A stretch of 64,000 bases of DNA from Closterium sp. Naga37s-1 (taxonomy: Eukaryota; Streptophyta; Zygnematophyceae; Desmidiales; Closteriaceae), in the NCBI GenBank assembly GCA_947471745.1, contig CANJKZ010000180.1, positions 206,001-270,000 on the forward strand, in the 5' to 3' direction. Positions 41,790 to 53,763 of this stretch are shown here, in pieces; position 1 is the stretch's first letter, and every line of letters begins with the position of its first letter. The translations under genes and the position numbers were made by a program. The notes below the pieces were generated by a model. That model was not told the origin of the DNA. It was given only the letters and a program-made list of their open reading frames with translations, and ran no database searches.

Positions 41790-44700
41790 CGGCGCTGCAC
41801 CCCTAGCAGTACCAGAGTCGACAGCTACCTCGACAGGCTCGACAGGGTCTACCTGGGACACACCTGAGGGGGCAGGACCCTGAGGGGGGAGGGGGTCTAC
41901 CGGAGGAGCCTATGGTGTGAGGAAGAGCGGCGGGGGGGGGAGAGGGGCAGTACGGTAGGGAAAGAGACGGTAGTAAGATACCGACTCGTCAAACGTGACG
42001 TCCTGAGAAGACAGAACACGACGCGAGGTGGGGTGGTAAAACTGCCACCTTGGTGCGTCAGGGGGGAAGCCAAGGAAGACGCAGGGAACAGCACGGGAGG
42101 ACAGCTTGTCCGCGGAAGAATCGCGGAAAAAAGCTCGAGATCCCCAGACACGGAACACCGACGCATCGCCAACCTTCCCCGTCCACCGCAGAGTAGGTGT
42201 GGTCTCCGGCAAGGAGACACGAGGCTGAAGGTTGATCTGATGCGCAGCATACTGAACCGCGAACGGCCACAGAAAATGGGGAGCAGTCGCATGGATCATG
42301 GACGTACGAGCGACGTCCATGACCATGCCAATGCGGCGCTCAGCAATCCCATTTTGCTGTGGGGAGGCCGGAAGCGTGAACGTCTGGCGGATGCCCTCCG
42401 CACGACAGAAAGCCCTCAGAAGGTCGGAGGAAAACTCACCACCTCTGTCTGAGTGCAGACGCAGAACAGGAAGGTCCGAGCCGAAGCTCTCGCTGAGCTG
42501 GCGACGGGCACCGCGGATCCAGTCGATCAACACCTCAGTGACCTCACCCTTGCGGCGCAAGGGGAAGATTGTGGTGTAACGCGAGTAGTCGTCAACGACC
42601 AGCAGGAAGTAACGCTCGTGACCCTGTCCACGGACGTGGGCTGGGCCCCACACGTCCATGTGGAGAGTCTGCAGGGGAGCCTCTGTCGGAGGGAACTCGG
42701 AGGAGTGAGGAGCGGCGCGCTGCCGGCCCTCGACACAAGGAACACAGGTAGGGGCAGGCCCCGGAGGAAGGGGAGGGAGGGACCGGGGGAGACCAGAGAC
42801 AAGGGTACGGGAGGCCATACCTCGAAGGCGAGGCAGAGAGGGGTGACCAAGGCGGTGGTGTCAAACGAGAGTCTCATGGGACAGAGGACGACACGAGCAG
42901 GGGGCAGACGCCGGACTAGACCTGGACGCAGCAGCAAACACCTGACCAGACGCTGCTACCTGACCAGACGCAGTAACTGGAGGAGACGCAGTAGTCAGTG
43001 TGTACAGGCTCGACCCAGGCCGACGGGTGAACGTGGCCAGGTGGCGGCCCGTCCGAGAGCAAGTGCAGTGGGTCACACGCTGACCTCCAGGGGTGAACTG
43101 GTCAACCCACACGTCCTGGAGGTCAGCTCCACTCACCAAGTTCGTAGAGAACGAGGGGAGGTGGAGTCCCGACAGCAAGCCCGACGGGGCCGCAGGACAC
43201 GGTAGAACCTTGGACGAGTGCGCAAGGACTGGGCCCCCAGAGGGGTCAGCCAGGGAGACTACGACCGGCCGACTGAGCGGCATGAGTGTGGTGCTGTCGC
43301 GAAAGAAGGAGCGCAAAGCACCTGAGTCAAGTGTGAAAGTGTGCAAGGCCTCAGTAGGTGCAGTACCAGAGAGAGCAGACTCACCAGCACCTGGAGCAGC
43401 AGACTCACTAGTACCTGGAGCAGCAGACTCACTAGCACCTAGAGCAGCAGCCTCAATGTCCGGGTCGGGCGGAACACACAGGTAACAGTCACCCTCAGCA
43501 CTATCAGTCACAGCATACATGGCAGCAAGGATAGCATCGAAATCAAGATCAAAGATGGCAACATTCTGCCTAAGCAGATCACCCCAGCGAGGGAGCTCAA
43601 TAGCATCAGGAAACTGGGCGCGCCAGGCGTCAGTCAGGCGACCGAAGCAGCGCTGCGTAGTGTGTGGCAGTCCGCACGTCTCCCCACGGCGCCCGCCGGT
43701 GCGAAGAACGTAAGTGCAGGGACTAGCACCCCCAGACCTCCCACGCCCAGCGTACCACTCACGGAGCTGCTGGGCCGACGGGGTCTCACGGGAACGCGGC
43801 TGCTGCTGGCGCTGGCTACCGCCAAAGCCTCCACGCTGCGTGGCTCCACCTCGACCAGCACCACCGCCGCCGCCACCTCCACCGCCGCTGCCGCTGCCTC
43901 CACCACCCCCACCGCCGCCACCGACGCCCCCACTCCCGCCACCACCCCCACCTCCACCGCCACCCCCTCCGCCTCCTCCACCGCCTCCACCGCCGCCCCC
44001 ACCGTCCCCTCCACCACCCTTGCCCCCCTTGCCCTTGCTGTTGCGGCGCCTCCCACTGGGAGCAGACGCAGCCCCGACCTCCTCAGTGCCAACGAGGTCG
44101 ACAGCAGCAGCAGAAGCAACAGAGGGGAGAAGGGGGACAGGGGAACACCCCTCAAAGAAAGGGGCGCGAGGGCCGCCGCGAGAAGCACCTACAGCAACGA
44201 TACTCTTCTCAGCTGCAGTGAGGCGCTCCTCTAGCAGGTCGACGGTGAGCTCGGTGGGGCAAAGGGAGAGAAAGTGGTCCCTGACTGAAGAAAGGGAGTC
44301 AGGGAGACGGGTGACTAGGTAGTAGAGGGTGATGTACATGGGGGGGGGGTTCTTGGCACAGAACTCAGTGGGAAGCGCAGCGCGGTAGCGGGCGTCACTA
44401 GTGCGGAGGTGAGTAATGAGGTCAGCGACTGTGGCAAAGGCGGCAAGGTCAGGGAACAGGTACGGCAGCATGAGGCGGCTGAGGGCAACAGTGGCAGGGG
44501 AGGAATAGCGCGCTACTACAACGTCATACAAAGACTTAGCAGTCTTGTACTGGCCAAAGTGCGCGCGCTCAGCAGACGGCAGGTGACTACGAACAGCAAG
44601 GCGAGCAACAGCGTCACGAGTGGTCCACTGCGAGCGAACCGTACTGTCAGCAGTGGCAGCAGGTGCAGGAGAGACACCGGACGTATGATCGAACAGGGAT

Positions 44701-44810
44701 ACTCCTTCCTTAGAGTCACACTGAAGAAAGAGCTGCAGGTCGTCAACCCACACGTCAAAGTCAACCGCACGCCCCTCAGCATCAAAGGTAAGAACATTAG
44801 GGCTAGCCAT
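41790..44810 (-). mobile_element. Element F: LTR-less Copia fragment
   Basis: Homologous to element D from the gag ATG to the integrase-RT linker (D about 30060-33061), about 95% alike by eye. No LTR, PBS, leader, RT or RNase H. The right boundary coincides with the gag initiation codon at 44808-44810. The left boundary is near 41790 in CACCCCTAGCAG. No target duplication recognised. Confidence 0.82.
41893..44810 (-). pseudogene. Element F gag, protease and integrase
   Basis: Frame 42861-44810 begins MASPNVLTFDAEGRAVDFDV and runs through gag capsid, the 10-base G tract (in frame here), poly-Gly, QQLREWYAGRGR and protease LHTFTLDSGALRSFFRD (Ala then Leu where D has Ala-Ser). A TGA replaces the Trp codon of LWHHRLGHP near 42859. 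Integrase resumes at 42818-41893: LHMDVWGPAH, VVDDYSRYTTIF, LRLHSDRGGEFSSDLLRAFC, SPQQNGIAERRIGMVMD. Confidence 0.88.
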
Positions 44811-45290
<480 letters not shown>

Positions 45291-45294
45291 GTCC

Positions 45295-46010
45295 CCCTGC
45301 CCCACACTCCCCCTGCCCCACACTCCCCCTGCCCCACACTCCCCCTGCCCCACACTCCCCCTGCCCCACACTCCCCCTGCCCCACACTTCCCCTGCCCCA
45401 CACTTCCCCTGCCCCACACTCCCCCTGCCCCACACCCCCCCTGCCCCACACTCCCCCTGCCCCACACTCCCCCTGCCCCACACTCCCCCTGCCCCACACT
45501 CCCCCTGCCCCACACTCCCCCTGCCCCACACTCCCCCTGCCCCACACTCCCCCTGCCCCACACTCCCCCTGCCCCACACTCCCCCTGCCCCACACTCCCC
45601 CTGCCCCACACTCCCCCTGCCCCACACTCCCCCTGCCCCACACTCCCCCTGCCCCACACTCCCCCTGCCCCACACTCCCCCTGCCCCACACTCCCCCTGC
45701 CCCACACTCCCCCTGCCCCACACTCCCCCTGCCCCACACTCCCCCTGCCCCACACTCCCCCTGCCCCACACTCCCCCTGCCCCACACTCCCCCTGCCCCA
45801 CACTCCCCCTGTCCCACACTCCCCCTGCCCCACACTCCCCCTGCCCCACACTCCCTCTGCCCCACACTCCCCCTGCCCCACTCTCCCCCTGCCCCACACT
45901 CCCCCTGCCCCACACTCCCCCTGCCCCACACCCCCCCTGCCCCACACTCCCCCTGCCCCACACCCCCCCTGCCCCACACTCCGCCTGCCCCACACTCCGA
46001 CTGCTCCATA
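45295..46010. repeat. 16-bp minisatellite, about 43 copies
   Basis: Unit CCCCCTGCCCCACACT, nearly perfect, with scattered single changes mostly in the last third (GTCCCACACT, TCCCTCTGCC). The period is not a multiple of three, so all six frames stay open over 48-bp superunits, explaining several long spurious frames here. Confidence 0.93.
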
Positions 46011-46059
46011 TTTCTCTCTCTCACGCCCCGCTGTTTCTCGCATGGTGGATGTGTGTCGG

Positions 46060-46300
46060 TGCTATGCTGTGCCCGCGTATGTGAGGCACGCATGTGCATG
46101 CTTGTATATGCATGCGTGTGCATGTGAGTGTGTGTGCATGTGGGTGCGTGTGTCAGTGTGTGTGTGCATGCTTGTGTGCGTGAGTGAGGGTGTGTGGATA
46201 TGTAAGTGTGTTTGTGTGTGTTTCTGCGCGCGCACGCCCATTCCCTGTGTGTGTGCGTGGTGTGCATGTTTGCCTGTGTGGATATACATGTGTGTGTGCC
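46060..46300. repeat. TG-rich microsatellite
   Basis: Mixed GTGTGT/CATGCA tract with TGCATG interruptions. No coding signal. Confidence 0.8.
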
Positions 46301-46403
46301 TAGTGCATCAGAGGCAGATCTAGCGTTCTTCTGTCCACGGCAGCATCACCAGCACCACCAACATGGCTCCCTCTCTTCTGTCCGCATCCTCGGTCTGCTA
46401 ACA

Positions 46404-49261
46404 GACGCCTACTTACTCCCTGCTCTCTACCACGCGCCACACTTGCAAGTGAGTGGAAAAGCCTGGTCTCCCTTTCATTTCACTCGAGTTCAAACCCTCT
46501 GATGCACTCCTCTCCGTTTTTGTTGAGGTTGATTTTGAGAATTCTCAACGCCCCCCTCCCTGCTCTCTACCACGCACCATACTTACAATACAAGCAAGTG
46601 AACAACTCCGAACTCCCTTCTTGAGGCGCCTCACGAATTAAAACTTACCGACTCCTGCTATGTACCATCCGCCACCCTGACTGGTGAGCAACCGTGTCTC
46701 CCTTTTGGACCCTGTGCCCCACTTTCCCCAGGCTGACTTGGAGCGCCTGCCTGGTCCCCAATCGCCGGGTGCTGATGCACACATTCCGTTGTACACAGAT
46801 TCCATTCTCTCTGTGTTTTCTCTGTGCCCCCCTTTCCCCAGGCCGAGTTGGAGCGCCTGCCTGGTCCCCAACCCCAATCGCCTGGCGCTGATGCACGTGG
46901 CTCAACTCAACAGCACAAGCCTTCTCTTCCTGCCATATTCCCTCTGCGCCCCCGACATTCAACAGGCTGACCTGGAGCTTTTGTTCCCCGACCGCCTGCC
47001 GTTGATGCACGTGGGGCGCTACCTGCTGCACCCCGCCAACTACCTCTGGGAGGAAATCACCCGCGCCTTCCGAGCCTACCTCGCCCCGCACCAACACAGG
47101 GTTGGGATCCAGGTCCGTATTAGGTTCGGTATCCATTCAATCACAGGTTCGTCATACAGCAAAGATTCGGCGTTCAGGTCAGTGGTTAAAAAACACCCCT
47201 TTCAATGCATTCTCCCCTCCCTCTGCTCTTTGCCTTTTCTCCTTCACACATACCTCACATCCGTGTGTTCCAGAAGTACGTTCCAGCTGAGATTGTGCTT
47301 CTGTCACTGGTGAATGGGACTATAGCGGTGGCTGGTAGATGTGATTCTAAAGCCTCCACCTCTCACCCTCTTCCGCTCCTATCACCTCAGATTCGTGAGT
47401 TCCAGAAGTACGTACCAGCTGATGACGTGCTGCAGCGGGTGATGCAGTGCAGTGCCTTCTGTATGAGATGCCTGATTACACTCTCCTTATTCTCCTACAC
47501 GCACACACACCTCAGATTCGTGAGTTTCAGAAGTACGTACCAGCTGATGACGTGCTGCAGCGGGTGGTGGAGTGCAGTGCCGTTCGGGTGAATGGGGTGC
47601 TAGATTTTCCCTCGCAACCCCCAAATTTCCCTTCCCACATTTTACATATGCTGCAGATTCGTGAGTTTCAGAAGTACGTGCCAGCTGATGATGTGCTGCA
47701 GAGAGTGGTGGATTGCATGGTGAACGTGACTAAAGTGGTGGGCCCCATATTGTCACACGAGGACTGGGAGAAGCTGACGAAGCAGGTCAGTCAGTTGGTC
47801 GGTTTGTTGGTCCGTACTACGCACTCAATCCCGCCCTCCTTAAACTGACGTGGACCTCTTGTGCTCAAGCTCCCTGGCCACAGCTTGTCTTTAATCCACG
47901 TGCCATGCCGCCGTTCCCCCGCATTTGAGTCGACTCAACAGCAGACGCCATGCCGCCGTTCCCCCGCACACTGAAGCACACACCCCTCAAAGCCGTACAG
48001 CATTCTTGCGCGGACAAGAAATGCTCAACAGGGGAAGGGAACCGCATGTCGAGGCACGTTGGTTAATCGAGGGCGAAACCCTGGAGTCTTCAGAAAGAAG
48101 CTGCAGTGGAAGTGACTGAGAATTAAGTCCACGTGGTAGCTTGTAATGGCTTCACGTCATGCATGGATGCGACGAAGATATGGAACGAAAAGAAAAAATA
48201 TCATGTCTGAACCCGGAATCGAACCGGAGACCTCCAGTGTGTGAGACTGGCGTGATAACCGACTACACCATCCAGACTTGCAATTTAGTTCGTCATTCAA
48301 GTACTCACCAGTTGGCGGTCAGTCAGTCAGTTAGTTAGTCAGTCAGGCTATCAGTACTGGTTTGGTGAGAGGCGAAGCTAAGCGAGCGGGTATATTAGGA
48401 AGTGTGGAAGGGAGGAGAAGAGTATGAGGAGTGGATCAGGGCATCGTACATATTCTGATTATCTTCGTCTCTCCTTGTCCCTCCTTCCGTCTGTCACCCT
48501 CCCTGCATGCAGGCACCTCCCAGCAACGCCTCCCTCCTGAGCCAAGTACTGGGAGAGCAGGAGCTGGTTCAGGGGCAAGGGCAGCCGCAAGGGGAGAAGG
48601 ACGAGAAGGAAAACGGGGAGCATGTGAAATCAGAGGATGGCGACAAGAAGGAAGGCGAGAAGGGAGGCGAGAATAAAGTTCAAGAGGGGATGCAGATGTT
48701 GGGAAGCGGGGATGGGGGTGGTGGAGGGGCGGAGGTGGAGAGATTAGGTGGTGGGGAGGGGAGGAGGAAGGGGGGGAGTGTGGGGGTGTTTGTGGCGTCG
48801 CTGCGGGCAGCGTATGGGGAGATGCTGAGGGAGATGAGCACAGAGGGGCGGCCAGAGGGCGGGCAGGAGATTGCTGTTAGCATGTGAGTGAATGGGTGAA
48901 GCCTTGTGTGTGAACTGAGATTGCGTATGGGGAGATGCTGAGGGAGATGAGCACTGAGGGGCGGCCAGAGGGAAGCCAGGAGATTGCTGTCAGCATGTGA
49001 GTTGGCCCCTCTGCACGTTTTTTTCTGTGCTCTTGTGTATACGCTTGTGTGCGCTTGGGCAGGGTTGAGGATTTGTTCGTCTTTTTCACTTGCCCCACCC
49101 CCCTTCCCATCCCCTCGTTTCTTTGCCCCCTTACTCTACTCTCATCCAAGGCTGAGCCACGATGGAGATGACTTTTGAGTCGACTGGAAAGGCTGAGCCA
49201 CGATGGAGATGACTTTTGAGTCGACTCAAAAGGCTGAGCCACGATGGATCACAGCAGCTGA
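46404..49261 (+). CDS. Xyloglucan fucosyltransferase-like (GT37) gene, truncated at both ends
   Basis: Exons: 46404-46448; 46966-47112; about 47657-47785; 48511-48883; about 49150-49261. Joined peptides read AYLLPALYHAPHLQ, ADLELLFPDRLPLMHVGRYL, NYLWEEITRAFRAYL, HQHRVGIQ, IREFQKYVPADDVLQRVVDC, VFVASLRAAYGEMLREM, LSHDGSQQLRVKNQAARAL. This matches the order in plant FUT1-type enzymes (LFPE...GRYLFHP, RVGIQIR, VLVTSL...GY, VYQPS..E.QQ...KALA), which add fucose to wall xyloglucan in the Golgi. The N-terminal membrane anchor is not recognised, and the last motif block (STFGYVAQGL region) is missing because the exon runs into retroelement G near 49262. Exon 48511-48883 has a Gly/Glu-rich insert absent from plants. 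Confidence 0.7.
46450..47650 (+). repeat. Partial exon copies in fucosyltransferase introns
   Basis: The exon 46404-46448 segment (CCCTGCTCTCTACCACGC) recurs near 46558 and 46650, separated by TTGAGAATTCTCAA (46535-46548) and TTGAGGCGCCTCA (46621-46633). The start of exon 46966 recurs near 46731 and 46840. The start of exon 47657 recurs near 47272, 47388 and 47513. Each copy has its own AG. Confidence 0.75.
48204..48277 (-). tRNA. tRNA-Val(CAC)
   Basis: 74 bases. Acceptor stem GTCTGGA pairs with TTCAGAC (one G:T) and discriminator A. D-loop with GTAGTCGG, anticodon stem CCAGT/ACTGG with loop CTCACAC (anticodon CAC, valine), and T arm TCCGG-TTCGATT-CCGGG. The A box (TGGTGTAGTCGG) and B box (GGTTCGATTCC) promoters are intact. 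On the minus strand TTTTTT follows within about 10 bases (48190-48197 region), the pol III terminator. It lies antisense in an intron of the fucosyltransferase gene. Confidence 0.93.
48886..49231 (+). repeat. Tandem copies of fucosyltransferase exon ends with TTTTGAGTCGAC junctions
   Basis: The end of exon 48511-48883 is copied at 48925-49002 with a donor. The short segment GGCTGAGCCACGATGGAGAT occurs at 49150, 49191 and 49232 with palindromes between copies at 49173-49190 (imperfect) and 49214-49231 (perfect 18 bp). Confidence 0.8.
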
Positions 49262-50155
49262 GGGTAAAGAATCAGGCAGCGAGAGCGTTAGGGGGAGGCG
49301 GCGACGCGACGTCGCGGCAGAGGGAGGGGCAGGCGACGACGGGGCGTCGCGGCGGAGGGATGCGCGGGCGACGCCGAAGTAGGCGCGGCGGCGAGAGGGG
49401 GGGGGAGACGGCGACGGGGGGTCGCGGCAGGGGGAGGAGGAGGCGGCGACGAGGCGTCGCGGCGGGATGCGCAGGCGGCGCCGGAGAAGGCGCGGCGGCG
49501 GAAAAAAGGGGGGGAGGGGGGCGGCGACGGTGTGTCGCGGCGACGGGAGGCGGTGATGCACTCGCGGCGGTGGGATCCGTAGGCGAGGAGGGCGCAATCA
49601 CGGCGGAGGGAGGGAAGGGCGGCGACGGTGTAGGTCGTGCCAAGGAGATGCTAGGTTGAGCCACACGTAGGGGGTTTGTGGCTGTGGGGTGGGCCCATGG
49701 GGAAGAAAAACTTTGAGGGAGGGAGAGGTAAGGCTTAGGAACAACTAGCTCTATACCATGTGAAGATTGTGAATTGAACAAGTTACTTGATTAGAGGAGA
49801 AACCTAGCATACATAGTTCAAAGAGAAGGTTGGAAGAGAAAGGTGAAGGTGACCAAAGGTTGGGTTGGCCTCACTTGGGGGAGTGAGGCCACCATAGGTC
49901 AAGTGGGTTGGGTTGCCCACACTTTGTAGAAGTGAGGCAACCCTAGGCCCACTTGGCTTGAGGTGACCTCACTTGTGGAAGTGAGGCACCCATAAGTCAA
50001 GTGGGTTGCATTTGGGGGCTCCACCACAATTGGGTGGATTGGCACCCCAAAGTGCAAGACTACACCCAAAGTTGGGTGTAGTCCCAACCCAACTGTACAC
50101 CACAATTGGTGTACAGTCACATGTGTTGGCATGCTACACAATATATACTTTAACA
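49262..50155 (-). mobile_element. Element G: LTR plus leader fragment of an LTR retrotransposon
   Basis: A 397-bp LTR-like segment 49759-50155 (TGTGAAG...TTTAACA) is followed on its left by AGCTCTATACCA (49747-49758), the complement of TGGTATAGAGCT, a one-base-deleted initiator tRNA-Met PBS. So it is a minus-strand 5' LTR. A GC-rich leader of GGCGGCGACG-like units continues to about 49262, where it abuts the fucosyltransferase exon. No gag. The LTR itself has three diverged internal repeats around AAGTGAGGC...CCATAGGTCAAGTGGGTTG (49865-50010). Confidence 0.7.
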
Positions 50156-50189
50156 TCTATCGCCCTACGGCCTATTGAGTCGACTCAAA

Positions 50190-50636
50190 AGCTCACCCCG
50201 TGCTTACCCCAAGCTCACCCCGTGCTTACCCCAAGCTCACCCCAAGCTCACCCCAAGCTCAACCCATGCTTACCCCATGCTTACCCCATGCTTACCCCAT
50301 GCTTACCCCATGCTTACCCCATGCTTACCCCATGCTTACCCCATGCTTACCCCATGCTTACCCCATGCTTACCCCATGCTTACCCCAAGCTCACCCCAAG
50401 CTCACCCCATGCTTACCCCATGCTTACCCCATGCTTACCCCATGCTTACCCCATGCTTACCCCATGCTTACCCCATGCTTACCCCAAGCTCACCCCAATC
50501 TCACCCCATGCTTACCCCATGCTTACCCCATGCTTACCCCATGCTTACCCCATGCTTACCCCAAGCTCACCCCAAGCTCACCCCATGCTTACCCCATGCT
50601 TACCCCATGCTTACCCCATGCTTACCCCATGCGTGC
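50190..50636. repeat. 11-bp minisatellite, about 40 copies
   Basis: Unit CCCCATGCTTA with an interspersed variant CCCCAAGCTCA. It begins directly at the palindrome 50175-50188 and ends at the acceptor (GTGCAG, 50632-50637) of the first LysM exon, so it forms the 3' part of an intron. Long Pro/Leu/His frames here are spurious. Confidence 0.9.
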
Positions 50637-50637
50637 A

Positions 50638-53600
50638 GTGCCAACCTTCTTGTCACCCTACGGCCTCACATGCGCACTCATCCTCAACACGTACGGGCTC
50701 ACAGATGCCGAATTCTTCAGCCAAAACAAGGTCAGGAGGGCTGTGGTCAGGAAGGTATTAAATTCAAATTCTCACATGCGCACTCATCCTCAACACGTAC
50801 AGGCTCACAGGGGCTGAGTTCTTCAGCCAAAACAAGGTCAGGAGGGCTGCACGTTTCGTGTCACATCACATCAGGTGACGGTGCATCGCTATTCATGTTC
50901 TCACATGCGCGCACCCGCTCATCCTTAACACTTACGGGCTCACAGGGGCTGAGTTCTTCAGCCAAAACAAGGTCTGGAAGGTGTTAGACTGAAGGCGGGT
51001 TTAGGCTGTGGTTTGGGGGTCAGCATGTGCCGTGTCACATCACATCGCTATTCACGGCCCATCCGAGCAAGTGACACAATATTTGAGCAAGCTTCGCTCA
51101 TTGCAACTCACTGCCCGTCACGTCTCTCATTGCAACTCACTGCCTGCCCGGTATGTCCCTCATAATGAGGGCCTCATTGCCATTTTCGTCGTTCTATTCT
51201 ATCCAGACCAAACCTCCCTTTCTTCTTGCTCCTTCCAATCAAATCCTCCTTGTCTCCTTGTTCTGACTGCAGGGTTTCCAATGCTGGGCTCCCATCCCAG
51301 TAAACAACCTAGTCAACGTCACCAGCCGGGCTTTCTCGCCATGCATGCACTTCCATGTACATCTGAGTCAACTCAAAGGTCATCCTCCTTCTCTCCTTGT
51401 TCTGACTGCAGGGGTCTGAGTGCCGAGCGCCCATCCCTGTAAACACAATAGTCAACGTCACCAGCCGGGCGTTCTCGCCATGCACTGCCATTTACTCTGC
51501 TAACTATGTAAGTGCCGTTGTGTTTATTAAGTGCCAGTGTGCTGCAGATGGTTTTCTTTTGCAATTCTCGAAAACCATCTCGCCATGCACTGCCATGTAC
51601 TCTGCTAACTATGTAAGTGTCAGCGTTTATGTAAGTGCCAGTGTGTTGCTGGCTATCATCGACAAAACTCAAAGGAAGTCTTCCCATTCCCATGCACTGC
51701 CATGCGCACTGTCATTTTCTGTAAGTGCTAGCGTTTATATAAGTGGCAGCACTAACACCCTCTTCTCCTCCCCCATTTAATCGCCGCACCACTTGCCCCA
51801 TGACCCTGTGTTTGCCTCTTCCCGATCCCTCCCTCCATCTTTCCCTTCCCCGTGTGCTGGCAGGGTGGCACGTGCGCAACTCAACCAACGCTCTCCCCTG
51901 TCTCTCCCTCAGTCACCCCACCACTCGCCCCAAACCCTATGTAGACCTGTCCCCACCCCCTCCAACTCCGCCCAACCCCTCCCCTGGTCCCAATGCATGG
52001 GCAGGTTGGCACGTGTGACTCCATGACCATCAATACCCTCTCCTCCACTGTCTCTGGGCTGCCTTGCCCACTCACCCACCCACTTTTCGCCCCGTTCCCG
52101 TTCCCTTTGTCTTCCCATCCCACCCCAATGTGTCGGCAGGTTGGCACGTGTGACTGACTCCATCAATACCCTCTCCTCCACTGTCTCTGGGCTGCCTTGC
52201 CTATAATACTCACCCACTTGTCACCCCCTTTCCCATTCCCTTCGTCTCCCCTTCCCTAGTCCCGATGTGCCGGCAGGTTGGCACGTGTGACTCCATCAAT
52301 ACCCTCTCCTCCACTGTCTCTGGGCTGCCTTGCCCACTCACTCACCCACTTTTCGCCCTGTTCCCCTTGCCTTGCCTACTGAACTGACCCGCTTTTCGCC
52401 CCCATTCCCACTCCCTTCGTCTCCCCTCCCCCGGTCCCTGTGTGCCTACAGGGTGACACGTGTGATTCACTCAACGCCCTCTTCTCCACGCAGATACAGC
52501 CGCTCAACCCCGCCCTCACCTGCTCCGATGGGCCCAGACCTGGCCAGGTGAGCATCGGTGCAGTGCAGGTGGGTGCAGGTGGGTGCAGGTGGGTGCAAGT
52601 GGGTGCAGGTGTGTGTTAGGGTGTGTAGATGGGTGTAAGTGGATGCAACCCATAGCGTATTGGGGACTTTGGTGAGCTGCGGCAATAACATGACATGCCA
52701 ACATGACATGACATGTTATGACATGACATGACAGGACAGGGCAAGAAATTACATCTCATCATTTCACATAGCGTCGTATTGCGTTTCATCACATAACATC
52801 ACACATAATTTGGATGCATAATCACAAATACTCCCCCACTCTCACCCCACTCCCCTCTTCCCCTCTCTCCTCCCCACCCCTCCCTTCAGCTCCTTTGTGT
52901 AGACTTCAACCAAACATGGCTAGAACTGGGAAAAACCCACCTAGAATGCGACCACTACGCCCAAATTACCCCAACCGCAACCACAACCCCGTCCTCAACC
53001 ACTCCCCGGCTTTCACCAGCCCATCAGCTAGCCAAGAATAAGAGCCAAGGGGTGCTCCTGGCTGAGTCAAGCCATCCACCACCCCCGCCTCTAGCCAACT
53101 ATACGAGTGACAGAGTGCTGGTGACTGTGCTACAAGGCCCGCAGACCTGCCAGCAGCTGTGGTGGACGTTTGGCATCGCCTCCCCCACGCGCTTCTTCCA
53201 GATGAATCCCGGCCTCTCGTGCGACTCGCTGCTGCCTTACAGCCCCCTGCAGGGGAACATGATGAGCAAGGTGATCTGGGCGGGGCTGGGGAGTTACAGG
53301 CATGCTTTTACACTAAAAGACAAGCCCGTTTCCTGCCATACAGTCCTCTACAGTCCTCTACACTCCCCTGCTGCCTTTTCTTCCCCTTCTGTCCTGCTCC
53401 CACTGATTGGTGGCTTGCAGATATGTGTGGCTGGCACCGACACTCGGCCGTTCTCTGGCTTCTCATGTGCGACCAAGAGACCATACAGTGTGAAGCACGG
53501 AGATACATGCAGTTTATTTCCCCTTTCCTTCTGTTCCCGCTCTTCGTGATTCACAGACTTGTGTGGCTGGCACTGACACTCGGCCGTTCTCTGGCTTCTC

Positions 53601-53763
53601 ATGTCCAACCAAGAGACCATACAGTGTGAAGCATGGAGACACATGCGGCATGCTGATCGCCAAGAAGTATCGGCGTAGCACGGACGTGTTTAGGGACCTT
53701 AACAACGGATATGATTGTACCGTGAATCGGCTGTATGCAGGGATGTTGCTTTGTTTACCTTGA
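50638..53763 (+). CDS. Multi-LysM protein (5' end missing)
   Basis: Exons: about 50638-50730; about 51412-51508; 52450-52554; 52890-53270; 53557-53763 (stop TGA 53761-53763). LysM-like modules in order: PTFLSPYGLTCALILNTYGL with FFSQNK; ECRAPIPVNTIVNVTSRAFS; GDTCDSLNALFSTQIQPLNP; LQGPQTCQQLWWTFGIASPT with FFQMNPGLSC; VKHGDTCGMLIAKKYRRSTD with LNNGYDC. Each ends in a G-x-L-L-C-like turn, as in extracellular Cys-containing LysM domains that bind chitin-type oligosaccharides. Exon 52890-53270 also has a Thr/Pro/Ser linker. No membrane segment or kinase seen. The N-terminus is lost or lies beyond element G. Homologous to the convergent gene ending at 54566. Confidence 0.78.
50760..53510 (+). repeat. 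Partial exon copies in LysM introns (plus-strand gene)
   Basis: First LysM exon recopied at about 50772-50846 and 50900-50976. Second at 51272-51360 and 51585-51614. Third has four acceptor-side copies near 51864, 51998, 52139 and 52274 before the intact one at 52450. Last exon has a copy at 53421-53515 lacking its 3' half. A palindrome-like CTGAGTCAACTCAAAG at 51363-51378 separates two copies. ACATGACATG repeats at 52690-52740. Confidence 0.78.

Noticed and set aside
50006-50987. Pro/Leu/His-rich frames
   Set aside because: Shadows of the 11-bp minisatellite; only the LysM exon at the 3' end is supported by homology.
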